From NCBI RefSeq assembly GCF_001463765.1, contig NZ_BBWK01000075.1, positions 1 to 44,068 of the forward strand: DNA of 44,068 nt, read 5' to 3'. Shown here piece after piece: positions 24,151-33,956 of this stretch. Numbering within the stretch: position 1 is the first letter of the stretch; each line of letters begins with the position of its first letter. A program made the position numbers and the translations under genes. Below the pieces are notes generated by a model. The model had not been told where the DNA came from. It saw only the letters and a program-made list of their open reading frames with translations, and made no database searches. Source of the DNA: Aureimonas sp. AU4 (GTDB lineage: Bacteria; Pseudomonadota; Alphaproteobacteria; Rhizobiales; Rhizobiaceae).

Positions 24151-26037
24151 ATGTTGGTTCCGAGCCTTGCGCCCAGCTTGCGACGCGCGCTTTCCGGCGC
24201 GGCTTTCGGCGTGTCGGCGCTTGCCCTCACCATTCCCGCACAAGCCGAGTTCCGGCACGGCATAGCGATGCAGGGCGAACCCGCGCTTGCACCCGATTTC
24301 GCAAACTTCCCCTATGCGGATCCGGCCGCGCCCAAGGGGGGACGGATGGTCTACGGCGTCTTCGGCTCGTTCGACAATCTGAACCCCGTCAGCGTGCAAG
24401 GAGCCCTGACCGCGGCGCGTGGCCTGTTCGCGGATCCCGAGTTCGGCAACCTCGTCTACGAGCCGCTCATGCAGCGCTCGGCTGACGAGGCGTTCACCTT
24501 CTACGGGCTTCTCGCGAAGTCGGTGGAGACCGATGACGAGCGCAGCTTCGTCGAGTTTCAGCTCGATCCGGCCGCGCGCTTCTCCGATGGGCGTCCCGTG
24601 CGACCGGAGGACGTGATCGCGACCGTCGACCTCCTGAAGGCGCAGGGCTCTGTGCGGCCGCAATACTCCAACTGGCTGTCGAAGGTGGCGCGCGTCGAGA
24701 AGCATGGCGATCTTGGCGTCCGCTTCACCTTCAACGAAAAGGCCGACCGCGAGTTGCCGCTTCTTCTCGCATCCCTTCCCGTCATACCGCAGGGCGCCTT
24801 CGACGCGACGACGATCGCCAAGACGACGCTGGACAAGCCGGTCGGCTCCGGACCCTATCTGGTCGAACGTGTCGAGCCGGGACAACGGATCGTGTACCGC
24901 CGGAATCCAGACTACTGGGGCCGGGATCTACCGACGAAGCGCGGGCTCGATAATTACGACGAGATCGTCGTGGAATATTTCCGCGACCAGAACGCCCAGT
25001 TCGAGGCGTTCAAGAAAGGCATCACCTACGTCTACTTCTACAATCAGCCGAACCCGCGCCATTGGCGCACCGCCTACGACTTTCCAGCCGTCACCAACGG
25101 CGATGTCGTCAAGGAGGTGTTCCAGACAGGCCGACCGGCAAATCTCAACGCCTTCTTCTTCAACACGCGTCGGCCCGTCTTCGCGGACGCGCGGGTTCGT
25201 GAAGCTTTATCCCGTCTGTTCGATTTCGAGTGGGTCAACCGGAATCTCTTCTACGGCGAGTATCAGCGCCTTGAGAGCTTCTTCGACAATTCGGAGCTCT
25301 CCAGCGTCGGGCGGCCGGCCGACGCGCGCGAGGAAGCGCTTCTAAAGCCCTTCGCCGCGAGCATTGGGCCGGGCGTTCTGGCCGGCACGTGGCGCGCGCC
25401 GAGCACAGACGGCTCCGGAAGCGACCGGACGGCGCTGCGATCCGCGATCGATGAGCTTGAGGCGGCCGGCTACCGCTTTGCGGACGGACGCATGGCTGAT
25501 TCCTCCGGCCAGCCCCTATCGTTCGAGATCATGGTCGCGACGTCCAACGAAAGCCGCATCGCGTTGGGCTACGCCCGAAGCCTGGCGCGCATCGGCGTCG
25601 AAGCGCGCGTACGTCAGGTGGACGACGCGCAGTACCAGAAGCGGAAACAGAGCTTCGACTATGACATGCTCATCGGAGCCTTCAGCGGAACGCTGTCGCC
25701 TGGCACGGAACAGGTGAACCGCTGGGGATCATCGGCGCGCGAGCGGCCCGGATCGTTCAATTACGCCGGCGTCGCCGATCCGGCGGTGGATGCCATGATC
25801 GCGGCGATGACCTCGGCGCGCACGCGCGAGGATTACCTTGCCGCCGTGCGCGCCTACGATCGGGTCCTGATCTCCGGTCACTATGTCATCCCGCTCTACT
25901 ACATCGGCGAGCAGTGGATGGCGCGCTGGCGCTTCATCCAGCACCCGGACACGACCCCGCTGACCGGTTTCTACCTCCCGGCCTTCTGGGACGAACGCGC
26001 CAAGGACCGAATGCTAACCGTCAGGCCGCCTTCTTGA
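24151..26037 (+). CDS. Extracellular oligopeptide/microcin-C-type substrate-binding protein (YejA-like)
   Basis: 628 residues. Binds a peptide-type ligand in the periplasm for an ABC importer (SBP family 5). Signal peptide (about 1-32, ending AQA), then the family motifs GGRMVYGVFGSFDNLNP, FVEFQLDPAARFSDGRPVRPEDV, VGSGPYLVERVEPGQRIVYRRNPDYWG and the C-terminal GHYVIPLYY. Length and the LNP/PDYWG pattern suit YejA. No yejBEF permease or ATPase is nearby, so it is an orphan in this window. Its last 17 bp overlap the 3' end of mfd on the other strand. Confidence 0.85.
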   Translation: MLVPSLAPSLRRALSGAAFGVSALALTIPAQAEFRHGIAMQGEPALAPDFANFPYADPAAPKGGRMVYGVFGSFDNLNPVSVQGALTAARGLFADPEFGNLVYEPLMQRSADEAFTFYGLLAKSVETDDERSFVEFQLDPAARFSDGRPVRPEDVIATVDLLKAQGSVRPQYSNWLSKVARVEKHGDLGVRFTFNEKADRELPLLLASLPVIPQGAFDATTIAKTTLDKPVGSGPYLVERVEPGQRIVYRRNPDYWGRDLPTKRGLDNYDEIVVEYFRDQNAQFEAFKKGITYVYFYNQPNPRHWRTAYDFPAVTNGDVVKEVFQTGRPANLNAFFFNTRRPVFADARVREALSRLFDFEWVNRNLFYGEYQRLESFFDNSELSSVGRPADAREEALLKPFAASIGPGVLAGTWRAPSTDGSGSDRTALRSAIDELEAAGYRFADGRMADSSGQPLSFEIMVATSNESRIALGYARSLARIGVEARVRQVDDAQYQKRKQSFDYDMLIGAFSGTLSPGTEQVNRWGSSARERPGSFNYAGVADPAVDAMIAAMTSARTREDYLAAVRAYDRVLISGHYVIPLYYIGEQWMARWRFIQHPDTTPLTGFYLPAFWDERAKDRMLTVRPPS

Positions 26038-29000
26038 GCCCCTCGTCGGCGAAGCGCGCGAGCTGGGTCGCGATGGTCGCCGCCCCGTTCAGCCGTTGCT
26101 CGGGTTTGGCCCAGTCGCGGATGAAGACGATCGACTGGTCCGGCCGGATCTTCGCCATGACGCCCTGTTCGCCGATGTAGCGCACGAGGGCGCCCGGATT
26201 CACGAAGGTCTTGTCGCGGAAGTTGACGACGAGCCCCTTCGGCCCGGCATCGAGCTTTTCGATGTTCGCGCGTCGGCAGAGCGCCTTGATGAAGACGACC
26301 TTCAGAAGGTGCTCGACCTCGGTCGGAAGCGCGCCGAAGCGGTCGATCAGCTCGGCGCCGAAGGCGTCGATCTCTCGCGCATCGCCAAGATCGGCGAGGC
26401 GCCGGTAGAGCGTCATGCGAAGCTGCAGGTCGGGGACGTAGCTTTCCGGGATCATGACGGCCGTGCCGAGAGTGATCTGCGGCGACCACGATCCATCGCT
26501 CTCCGGCTCGACGCCCTTCATCTCGGCGACGGCCTCCTCCAGCATCTGCTGATAGAGCTCGAAGCCGACTTCCTTGACGTGGCCGCTCTGTTCGTCACCC
26601 AAAAGATTGCCCGCGCCGCGCTGGTCGAGGTCGTGGCTCGCGAGTTGGAAGCCTGCGCCGAGCGTATCCAACGACTGCAGAACCTTCAGGCGGCGATCCG
26701 CGCCGGCGGTCGGTGTCTTGTTGGCGGGAATCGTCATGAGCGCGTAGGCGCGCTGCTTCGAGCGACCGACACGGCCACGGAGCTGGTAGAGCTGGGCCAA
26801 GCCGAACATGTCGGCCCGGTGGACGATCATCGTGTTGGCGGACGGGATGTCGAGGCCCGACTCCACGATCGTCGTCGAGAGCAGAACGTCGTATTGGCCC
26901 TCGTAGAAGGCGTTCATGATGTCGTCGAGCTCACCCGCCGGCATCTGGCCGTGGGCGAGCGCGACCTTGACCTCGGGTACCTGCTCCTCGAGGAACTCGC
27001 GGATGCCCGCCAGATCCGACAGTCGCGGAGCCACGTAGAAACTCTGGCCGCCGCGGTAGCGCTCGCGCAGCAGCGTCTCGCGCACGACGAGCGGGTCGAA
27101 CGGAGCGACGAAGGTGCGGACCGCCATGCGGTCCACGGGGGGCGTCGTGATGAGCGACAGTTCGCGCACGCCCGTCAGGGCCAATTGGAGTGTGCGTGGG
27201 ATGGGCGTCGCCGACAGCGTCAGGACGTGGACATCCGACTTCAGCTCCTTCAGCCGCTCCTTGTGCTTGACGCCGAAGTGCTGCTCCTCGTCGATGATGA
27301 GGAGACCAAGGTTCTTGAATTCGACGCCCTTGCCGAGCAGCGCGTGCGTGCCGACGACGATGTCGACGGTGCCGTTCGTCAGCCCCTTCTTGTTCTCGTT
27401 CAACTCCTTCGCCGTCACGAGGCGCGAAGCCTGGACGACGTTCAGCGGAAGGCCATGGAAGCGTTCCGTGAAGGTCTTGAAGTGCTGGCGTGCCAGAAGC
27501 GTCGTCGGCACGACGACCGCGACCTGCAGGCCGTTCATCGCCGCGATGAACGCCGCGCGCAGGGCGACTTCCGTCTTGCCGAATCCGACGTCGCCGCAGA
27601 CGAGGCGATCCATCGGTTTGCCGGCCGAAAGGTCGTCGGCCACCGCCTCGATGGCGTTGAGCTGGTCTTCCGTCTCCTCGTAGGGAAAGCGCGCCTGGAA
27701 CTCGCCCCAAAGACCCTCTGGCGGGACAAGCTTCGGCGCGCCGCGCATCTGGCGCTCGGCGGCGATGCGGATGAGGCCGCCGGCCATGTCGAGCAGGCGC
27801 TTCTTGAGCTTGGCCTTTCGGGCCTGCCAGGCGCCGCCTCCCAGCTTGTCGAGCACAGCCTCCGAGCCCTCGCCGCCGTAGCGCGACAAGAGCTCGATGT
27901 TCTCGACCGGCAGAAAGAGCCGGTCACCGCCCGCATAGGACAGCTCCAGGCAGTCGTGGGGCGCGCCCGCCGCCTCGATCGAACGAAGGCCGACGAAGCG
28001 CGCGATACCGTGATCGACGTGGACGACGATGTCGCCCTCGTCGAGGCCGGTCACCTCGGAGATGAAATCGGAACCGCGCTTCTTGCGCCGGCCACGGCGG
28101 ACAAGACGGTCTCCCAGGATATCCTGCTCGCCGACGACCGCGATCCGGTCCGTCTCGAAGCCGGCCTCTATTCCGAGCACGGCGGTCGCGACGATGTTGC
28201 GGCCGACCTCCAGCGCCTGTTTCAGCGTATCGACGGCTTTGATGTTGCCGAGGCCGTGCTCTTCCACGACCTGCGTCAGCCGTTCCCGCGACCCCTCGGA
28301 CCAGGCGGCAAGGATCACCTGCTTGCCGCCGGCACGCAGGTTCGAGATATGATCGACCGCCGCACCGAAGACGTTCACGTCGCCGGCCTGCCGCTCGCTG
28401 GCGAAGTTGCGCCCGCGTTGGATGTCGAGGTTCACGACGTCGGTCTGGAAGCCGGCGTCGGTCACGGCGTAGGAGGAGAGCCGGATCGGCTCGGCCGCAG
28501 CCAGCCGCTCGTTCAACTCCTCGTCCGTCAGGTAGAGTTCCTGCGGCGGCAGCGGATTGTAGGGCACGGCCTCGGCACTGCCCTCTGCCACTCCGCGCCG
28601 ACGGGCGTCGTAGTAGTCCAGCACGAGCTTACGTCGCTCGGCGACCGACTCCACCACGAGGTGATCGAGCACCAGCGGGAATCCCGCGACATAGTCGAAC
28701 AACGTGTCGACGCTCTCGTAGAAGAGCGGCAGCCAGTGCTCCATGCCGGAGAAGCGCCGGCCATCGCTTATCGAGGTGTAGAGCGCATCGTCACGCGAGG
28801 GTGCACCGAAGCGCCTCACGTAGTTCGAGCGGAAGCGCGAGATCGTCTCGTCCTTCAGCGTTACCTCCGAGACCGGCGCGAGCTCGAAGCTTTTGCGCTG
28901 ACCGCTGGTGCGCTGGGTCGAAGGGTCGAAGGCGCGGATGGACTCCAGCGTGTCGCCGAAGAAGTCGAGGCGGACCGGCTCCTCGTCGCCTGGCGCGAAG

Positions 29001-29533
29001 AGATCGAGGATGCCGCCTCGCACGGCGAACTCGCCGCGCTCACGGACGGTCGTCGTGCGCTCGAAACCGCCGCGCTGAAGTACGCGCACGATATGATCCA
29101 TCGAGATGCGGCCGCCTGCCTTCGCCGCAATCGTCTCCTCCTCGAGAACACGGAGCGGCGGCATGCGCTGGAGAAGCGCGTTGGCACTGGTCAGGATCAG
29201 GGCGCGGTGCGGCTCGCGTCGCAGCGCGCCGATCGCAGACATGGCGGATAGACGCCGCGCGGCCGCCTCCGAAGAGGGGCCGACGCGGTCGTAGGGCAGG
29301 CAGTCCCACGCGGGCAGCGTCAGGACCGGAAGGTCGGGCGCGACGAAGCGCAGCGCGTCCTCGAGCTCCGCCATGCGGTTGCCGTCCCGAAGGACGAAGA
29401 CGATCGGACCGCCCTGCCCGCGGTGTCGCGCGATCTCGGCCAGCAGGAACGCCTCGTAGCCGTCCAGAACGTTGCCGATCCGCAGACCGCCGCCCTTCTT
29501 CAGCGCCTTCTGGAGGACTGCCGTCGTGCTCAT
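26021..29533 (-). CDS. mfd: Transcription-repair coupling factor Mfd
   Basis: 1170 residues, the standard length. Pulls stalled RNA polymerase off DNA lesions and recruits UvrA. N-terminal UvrB-like domains, a CarD-like RNAP-interaction domain near residue 500 (GDIVVHVDHGIARFVGL), then the RecG-like motor with Walker A GDVGFGKTE, DEEQHFGV, SATPIPRTL and the QLRGRVGRS box, and the C-terminal TRCF domain. Complete. Its start at 29533 overlaps the stop of sdhE by 4 bp. Confidence 0.95.
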   Translation of the reverse strand: MSTTAVLQKALKKGGGLRIGNVLDGYEAFLLAEIARHRGQGGPIVFVLRDGNRMAELEDALRFVAPDLPVLTLPAWDCLPYDRVGPSSEAAARRLSAMSAIGALRREPHRALILTSANALLQRMPPLRVLEEETIAAKAGGRISMDHIVRVLQRGGFERTTTVRERGEFAVRGGILDLFAPGDEEPVRLDFFGDTLESIRAFDPSTQRTSGQRKSFELAPVSEVTLKDETISRFRSNYVRRFGAPSRDDALYTSISDGRRFSGMEHWLPLFYESVDTLFDYVAGFPLVLDHLVVESVAERRKLVLDYYDARRRGVAEGSAEAVPYNPLPPQELYLTDEELNERLAAAEPIRLSSYAVTDAGFQTDVVNLDIQRGRNFASERQAGDVNVFGAAVDHISNLRAGGKQVILAAWSEGSRERLTQVVEEHGLGNIKAVDTLKQALEVGRNIVATAVLGIEAGFETDRIAVVGEQDILGDRLVRRGRRKKRGSDFISEVTGLDEGDIVVHVDHGIARFVGLRSIEAAGAPHDCLELSYAGGDRLFLPVENIELLSRYGGEGSEAVLDKLGGGAWQARKAKLKKRLLDMAGGLIRIAAERQMRGAPKLVPPEGLWGEFQARFPYEETEDQLNAIEAVADDLSAGKPMDRLVCGDVGFGKTEVALRAAFIAAMNGLQVAVVVPTTLLARQHFKTFTERFHGLPLNVVQASRLVTAKELNENKKGLTNGTVDIVVGTHALLGKGVEFKNLGLLIIDEEQHFGVKHKERLKELKSDVHVLTLSATPIPRTLQLALTGVRELSLITTPPVDRMAVRTFVAPFDPLVVRETLLRERYRGGQSFYVAPRLSDLAGIREFLEEQVPEVKVALAHGQMPAGELDDIMNAFYEGQYDVLLSTTIVESGLDIPSANTMIVHRADMFGLAQLYQLRGRVGRSKQRAYALMTIPANKTPTAGADRRLKVLQSLDTLGAGFQLASHDLDQRGAGNLLGDEQSGHVKEVGFELYQQMLEEAVAEMKGVEPESDGSWSPQITLGTAVMIPESYVPDLQLRMTLYRRLADLGDAREIDAFGAELIDRFGALPTEVEHLLKVVFIKALCRRANIEKLDAGPKGLVVNFRDKTFVNPGALVRYIGEQGVMAKIRPDQSIVFIRDWAKPEQRLNGAATIATQLARFADEGLKKAA

Positions 29534-29826
29534 GCGTTCGTCTTGTCCTGCAATTCGTAGAAGCTACGGATTCGGCGGAAGACCGGTGTGTCGTAGTTTG
29601 CCGGCGTCTCGACCGACCCGGTCATCCACGAGAAGAGGTCGCGGTCCTGCGCCTCCATGAGCAACTCGAACACGCTCAGGTCGCCGTCATCCAAGTTATG
29701 GATCTCCGCATCGGCAAAACGCCCGAGGACCAAGTCCATCTCGCGCGTACCCCGATGCCAGGCATGGTAGAGCGCCTTGCGGCGCCGAAGGTCCAAGCCT
29801 TCCGACGAGCGCGTCATTCCCGTCAT
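29530..29826 (-). CDS. sdhE: Succinate dehydrogenase assembly factor SdhE
   Basis: 98 residues. Helps covalent attachment of FAD to SdhA. Small helical protein with the RGxxE signature in WHRGTREMDLVLGRFAD and the later FELLMEAQDRDLFSWMTG. ATG 29826 gives the family length; an earlier ATG adds a non-conserved basic extension. Stop overlaps the mfd start by 4 bp. The pair is common in Alphaproteobacteria. Divergent recG begins 120 bp away. Confidence 0.85.
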   Translation of the reverse strand: MTGMTRSSEGLDLRRRKALYHAWHRGTREMDLVLGRFADAEIHNLDDGDLSVFELLMEAQDRDLFSWMTGSVETPANYDTPVFRRIRSFYELQDKTNA

Positions 29827-29946
29827 GTCCGACGATCCGTTTCTTGATGCCGCCGGGCGGCGGCGCAGAGCCAAGTCCTGCATATAGTCGGCGGTTCCTG
29901 CAGTGTCAGCCTTGGCCGCCTCCTACTCGGCCGATAAACAACGCTC

Positions 29947-32052
29947 ATGCGACCATCCCTCCTCGATCCCCTGTTCGCCCCCGTCTCGGTGCTGCCTGGC
30001 ATCGGACCGAAGGTGGCCAAGCTCCTCGACGGACTCGTCGCCGCGCCGGGCGCGAGCGAAGCGCGCGTGCGAGACCTTCTGTTCCATCTCCCGACCGGAC
30101 TGATCGACCGCCGACGCCGTGAGGAGATCATGTCGGCTCCAGCAGGCACGCTCGTGACGCTGGAGCTGCGGATCGACCGGCATGTGATGCCTTCGCGCGA
30201 AGCCCGCAACCAACCCGCGCGCGTGCTGGCGCACGATGCGACGGGCGAGATCGCGCTCACCTACTTCCGTGCGAAGCCGCAGTGGCTGGAAAGCCTCCTG
30301 CCAGTCGGCGCGACGCTGCTCGTCTCGGGCCGCGTGGAATGGTTCAACGGTCGCGCCTCGATGATCCATCCGGACTTCGTCGGTGACGCGGAAAAAGCCG
30401 CGAGCCTGCCGCTCGTCGAGCCCGTCTATGCGATGACGGCGGGCCTGACAGGCAAGGTCCTGCGCAAGGCGATCGCCAATGCCCTGCCGCAGTTGCCGGT
30501 GCTTCCCGAATGGATCGAACCTGGCGTCGTGGGACGCGAGGCCTTTGCAGGCTTTGCCGCATCGATCGAGGCGCTTCATCATCCCGAGGACCCGGCGGAC
30601 CTTGCGCCGCAGAACCGGCACTATCGGCGGCTCGCCTACGACGAGTTCCTGGCCAGCCAGATGGCACTCGCCCTGTCGCGCCAGCGCATGCGCCGCCAGC
30701 GCGGGCGCGCGCTAGGCGGCGATGGCTCCATCCGTGCAAAGGCGGAGGCTGCCTTGCCGTTCCAGCTGACCGACGGCCAGCGTGAAGCGCTCCTCGAGAT
30801 CCACGCGGACATGGCGAAGCCCGACCGGATGCTTCGCCTGCTGCAGGGAGACGTCGGAGCGGGCAAGACGGTGGTTGCGCTTCTTGCCATGTCGGCAGCC
30901 AAGGAGTCGGACGCCCAGTCCGTCCTTCTCGCCCCGACGGAAATTCTCGCCCGCCAGCATTTCGCCGGCCTGACGCGCTGGTGCGAGGCTGCGGGCCTTT
31001 CCATTGCGCTCCTCACGGGCCGCGACAACGGCCGGACGCGCTCGACCAAGCTGGAGGCGATCGCCAGCGGTGAAATCGACGTCGTCGTCGGGACGCACGC
31101 GCTCTTCCAGGACGACGTCGCCTATCATGACCTCGGCCTCGTGGTCGTGGACGAGCAGCATCGCTTCGGCGTCCACCAGCGCCTCACGTTGACCCGCAAG
31201 GGCCGCGCGCCGGACCTTCTGGTCATGACCGCGACTCCGATCCCGCGAACGCTCGTCCTCGCCGCATTCGGTGACATGGATGTCTCCCGCCTTCACGGGA
31301 AGCCCGCCGGTCGCAAGCCGATCACGACGGTCGCCGTCCCGCTCGACCGGCTCGACGAGATCGTGGGGCGCATCGGACGCGCGATCGACGAGGGCGATAA
31401 GGTCTACTGGGTCTGCCCCCTGGTCGAGGAGTCCGACAAGAGCGAGCTCACCTCCGCGGAAGAACGAGCTGACGTCCTGCGCCAATTCTTCGGCGACCGG
31501 GTCGGGCTCGTGCACGGCCGCATGTCGGGCGATGAGAAGGACCGTGCAATGGCGGACTTCAAGTCCGGCGCCACGCGGGTCGTCGTCGCAACGACCGTCA
31601 TCGAGGTCGGTGTCGACGTGCCGGACGCGTCGATCATCGTCATTGAGCATGCCGAACGCTTCGGCCTCTCCCAGCTCCACCAGCTGCGCGGCCGCGTTGG
31701 ACGCGGCAGCAAGGCGTCGTCCTGCGTTCTTCTCTACAAGGCGCCGCTCGGCGAGACGGCCAAGGCACGGATCGGCGTGATGCGGGAGAGCGAGGACGGG
31801 TTCCGTATCGCCGAGGAAGACCTGAAGCTTCGTGGCGAGGGGGATCTTCTGGGCACGCGCCAGTCGGGCCTGCAGAGCTTCCGCATCGCCCGCCTCGACG
31901 AGCATGCCGACCTTCTCGAGATCGCACGCAACGACGCCCGCTTCCTGCTACACCAGGACCCCGAACTCGTCTCGCCGCGCGGCGAGGCGGTACGGATCCT
32001 CATGTATCTCTTCGGGAAGGACGATGCCGTCCGCCTGCTGCGCGCCGGCTAA
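29947..32052 (+). CDS. recG: ATP-dependent DNA helicase RecG
   Basis: 701 residues. Remodels stalled forks and branched DNA. N-terminal wedge (ALTYFRAKPQWLESLLPVGATLLVSGRVEW), motor with Walker A GDVGAGKTVVALLAM, DEQHRFGV, TATPIPRTL, and the QLRGRVGRG box; the C-terminal part includes GEGDLLGTRQSG, specific to RecG. The ORF begins right at ATG 29947, divergent to sdhE. Stop is 4 bp from the end of glmS on the other strand, with no visible terminator between. Confidence 0.95.
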   Translation: MRPSLLDPLFAPVSVLPGIGPKVAKLLDGLVAAPGASEARVRDLLFHLPTGLIDRRRREEIMSAPAGTLVTLELRIDRHVMPSREARNQPARVLAHDATGEIALTYFRAKPQWLESLLPVGATLLVSGRVEWFNGRASMIHPDFVGDAEKAASLPLVEPVYAMTAGLTGKVLRKAIANALPQLPVLPEWIEPGVVGREAFAGFAASIEALHHPEDPADLAPQNRHYRRLAYDEFLASQMALALSRQRMRRQRGRALGGDGSIRAKAEAALPFQLTDGQREALLEIHADMAKPDRMLRLLQGDVGAGKTVVALLAMSAAKESDAQSVLLAPTEILARQHFAGLTRWCEAAGLSIALLTGRDNGRTRSTKLEAIASGEIDVVVGTHALFQDDVAYHDLGLVVVDEQHRFGVHQRLTLTRKGRAPDLLVMTATPIPRTLVLAAFGDMDVSRLHGKPAGRKPITTVAVPLDRLDEIVGRIGRAIDEGDKVYWVCPLVEESDKSELTSAEERADVLRQFFGDRVGLVHGRMSGDEKDRAMADFKSGATRVVVATTVIEVGVDVPDASIIVIEHAERFGLSQLHQLRGRVGRGSKASSCVLLYKAPLGETAKARIGVMRESEDGFRIAEEDLKLRGEGDLLGTRQSGLQSFRIARLDEHADLLEIARNDARFLLHQDPELVSPRGEAVRILMYLFGKDDAVRLLRAG

Positions 32053-32055
32053 GCG

Positions 32056-33885
32056 CTATTCCACGGTCACGGACTTCGCCAGGTTTCGCGGCTGGTCGAC
32101 ATCCGTGCCCATCTGCACCGCCGTATGATAGGCGAGCAGCTGAAGGGGAACCGAGTAGACGATCGGCGTCAGGATCTCCGGCATGTCCGGCAGGGTAAGA
32201 ACCTGTGCGTTCCGGATCGCCTCGGCCCTCGCGCCCGTCTCGTCCGTGACGAGAATGATCTTGCCCCCGCGCGCGGCCACCTCCTGCATGTTCGAAACGG
32301 TCTTCTCGAAAACGCGGTCGTGAGGTGCGATCACGACGACAGGCATGGTGTCGTCGATCAGCGCGATGGGTCCGTGCTTGAGTTCGCCGGCGGCGTAGCC
32401 CTCGGCATGGATATAGCTGATTTCCTTCAGCTTGAGCGCGCCCTCCATGGCCAGCGGGAACGAGAAGCCGCGTCCGAGGAAGAGCGCATGGCGATGGGTC
32501 GCCATGTCGCGGGCCAGACTCTCGATCGCGTGCTCACGATGAAGTGCCTCGTTCACGAGGCGGGGCAACTCTGCCAATGCGCCCGTCAGCTCCAGCTCAC
32601 CATCGCCCGAGATGACGCCACGATCGACGCCGGCCCGCACCGCCAGGGCCGCCAACGCCGTCAGCTGGCATGTGAAAGCCTTCGTCGAGGCGACTCCGAT
32701 CTCCGGCCCGGCCAGCGTCGGAAACACGAGATCGGCCTCGCGCGCCATCGTCGACTCCGGCACGTTGACGACGACGGCGGTACGGATGCCAGCGTCGCGT
32801 GCATGGCGAAGCGAGGCCAGCGTATCCGCCGTCTCGCCCGACTGGGAGACGAAGAGCGCGAGATCTACATCATCAAGCGGACTTTCTCGGTAGCGAAACT
32901 CGGACGCGACATCGAGATCGCAGGCAATCCGCGCATAGCGCTCGAAATAGTATCGTCCGACCAGCGCCGCATAATATCCCGTACCGCAGGCGGACAAGGC
33001 GATGCGGCGGACCGACGAGAAGCTGAAGGCTTGGCCGCCTGGGATACGCGTGCGTCCCGTTGTCATGTCGACGAAGGCGCCGAGCGTGTGACCCAGCACC
33101 TCCGGCTGCTCGTAGATCTCCTTCTGCATGAAATGCCGATGGTTGCCCTTGTCGACATAGAAGGCCTTGCCGGTTGAGCGGCGCAAGGGACGCTCGACAG
33201 GCCTGTCCTCGGCATCGAAGATTTCGTGGCCGTTGTGGCGAACCACGATCCAGTCCCCGTCCTCGAGATAGCGGACCGCGTCCGTAAAGGGCGAGAGAGC
33301 GATCGCATCGGAGCCGAGGAACATCTCGCCCTCGCCCTCGCCGAGCGCCAGCGGGCTGCCTCGGCGTGCGCCGATCAAAAGATCGCTCGCGCCCTTGAAG
33401 AGAAACGCCAGCGAGTAGGCCCCTTCCAGTTGACGGAGCGAACGGGATACCGCCTCGCGCTCGCTGGCGCCGCGGTCCATCTCCCGCGTGACGAGCGCCG
33501 CCACGACTTCGCTGTCCGTCTCGCTGCTGAAGCGGTAGCCGTCGGCCTCGAGTTCGCCCTTCAATTCGCGGAAGTTCTCGATGATGCCGTTGTGAACGAC
33601 CGCGAGCCGGGCCGTGGCGTGCGGATGGGCGTTCGTCTCGTTGGGCACCCCGTGTGTGGCCCAGCGCGTATGGCCGATACCGATCGTGCCGCCGAGAGGC
33701 TCTTCGACAAGGCGCGCTTCTAGATTGCGCAGCTTTCCTTCCGCGCGCCTGCGTTCTAGCTCGCCTTCCGCCGTGAGCGTCGCGACGCCAGCCGAATCGT
33801 AGCCCCGGTACTCGAGCCGCTTCAACGCGTCGACAAGACGACCCGCCACGGATTCGTGGCTGATGATGCCGATGATGCCGCACAT
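32056..33885 (-). CDS. glmS: Glutamine-fructose-6-phosphate aminotransferase (isomerizing)
   Basis: 609 residues. Makes glucosamine-6-phosphate, first step to UDP-GlcNAc. N-terminal amidotransferase begins MCGIIGI with catalytic Cys2 after Met removal, then GHTRWATHG; two SIS domains follow with SACGTGYYA and SQSGETADT; the C-terminus is the standard NLAKSVTVE. Starts 71 bp after the stop of glmU on the same strand, so the two amino-sugar genes form an operon. No glmS ribozyme is seen upstream. Confidence 0.95.
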   Translation of the reverse strand: MCGIIGIISHESVAGRLVDALKRLEYRGYDSAGVATLTAEGELERRRAEGKLRNLEARLVEEPLGGTIGIGHTRWATHGVPNETNAHPHATARLAVVHNGIIENFRELKGELEADGYRFSSETDSEVVAALVTREMDRGASEREAVSRSLRQLEGAYSLAFLFKGASDLLIGARRGSPLALGEGEGEMFLGSDAIALSPFTDAVRYLEDGDWIVVRHNGHEIFDAEDRPVERPLRRSTGKAFYVDKGNHRHFMQKEIYEQPEVLGHTLGAFVDMTTGRTRIPGGQAFSFSSVRRIALSACGTGYYAALVGRYYFERYARIACDLDVASEFRYRESPLDDVDLALFVSQSGETADTLASLRHARDAGIRTAVVVNVPESTMAREADLVFPTLAGPEIGVASTKAFTCQLTALAALAVRAGVDRGVISGDGELELTGALAELPRLVNEALHREHAIESLARDMATHRHALFLGRGFSFPLAMEGALKLKEISYIHAEGYAAGELKHGPIALIDDTMPVVVIAPHDRVFEKTVSNMQEVAARGGKIILVTDETGARAEAIRNAQVLTLPDMPEILTPIVYSVPLQLLAYHTAVQMGTDVDQPRNLAKSVTVE

Positions 33886-33956
33886 GAACTTCGCTCCAGC
33901 TTCTCGCTCGAAGGGTAGATTGGTCGAAAAAGGTTACGGTTCGCCCGCCCCCTCCC

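Noticed and set aside
23332-24885. Long minus-strand frame extending the locus B gene by 300 codons
   Set aside because: The extra part lies antisense to the binding-protein gene and has no family features; the signal peptide starts at 23961.
26096-29251. A 1051-codon open frame antisense to mfd
   Set aside because: Frame shadow produced by high-GC codon bias; sequence is low-complexity Arg/Asp/Leu and mfd itself is complete with all motifs.
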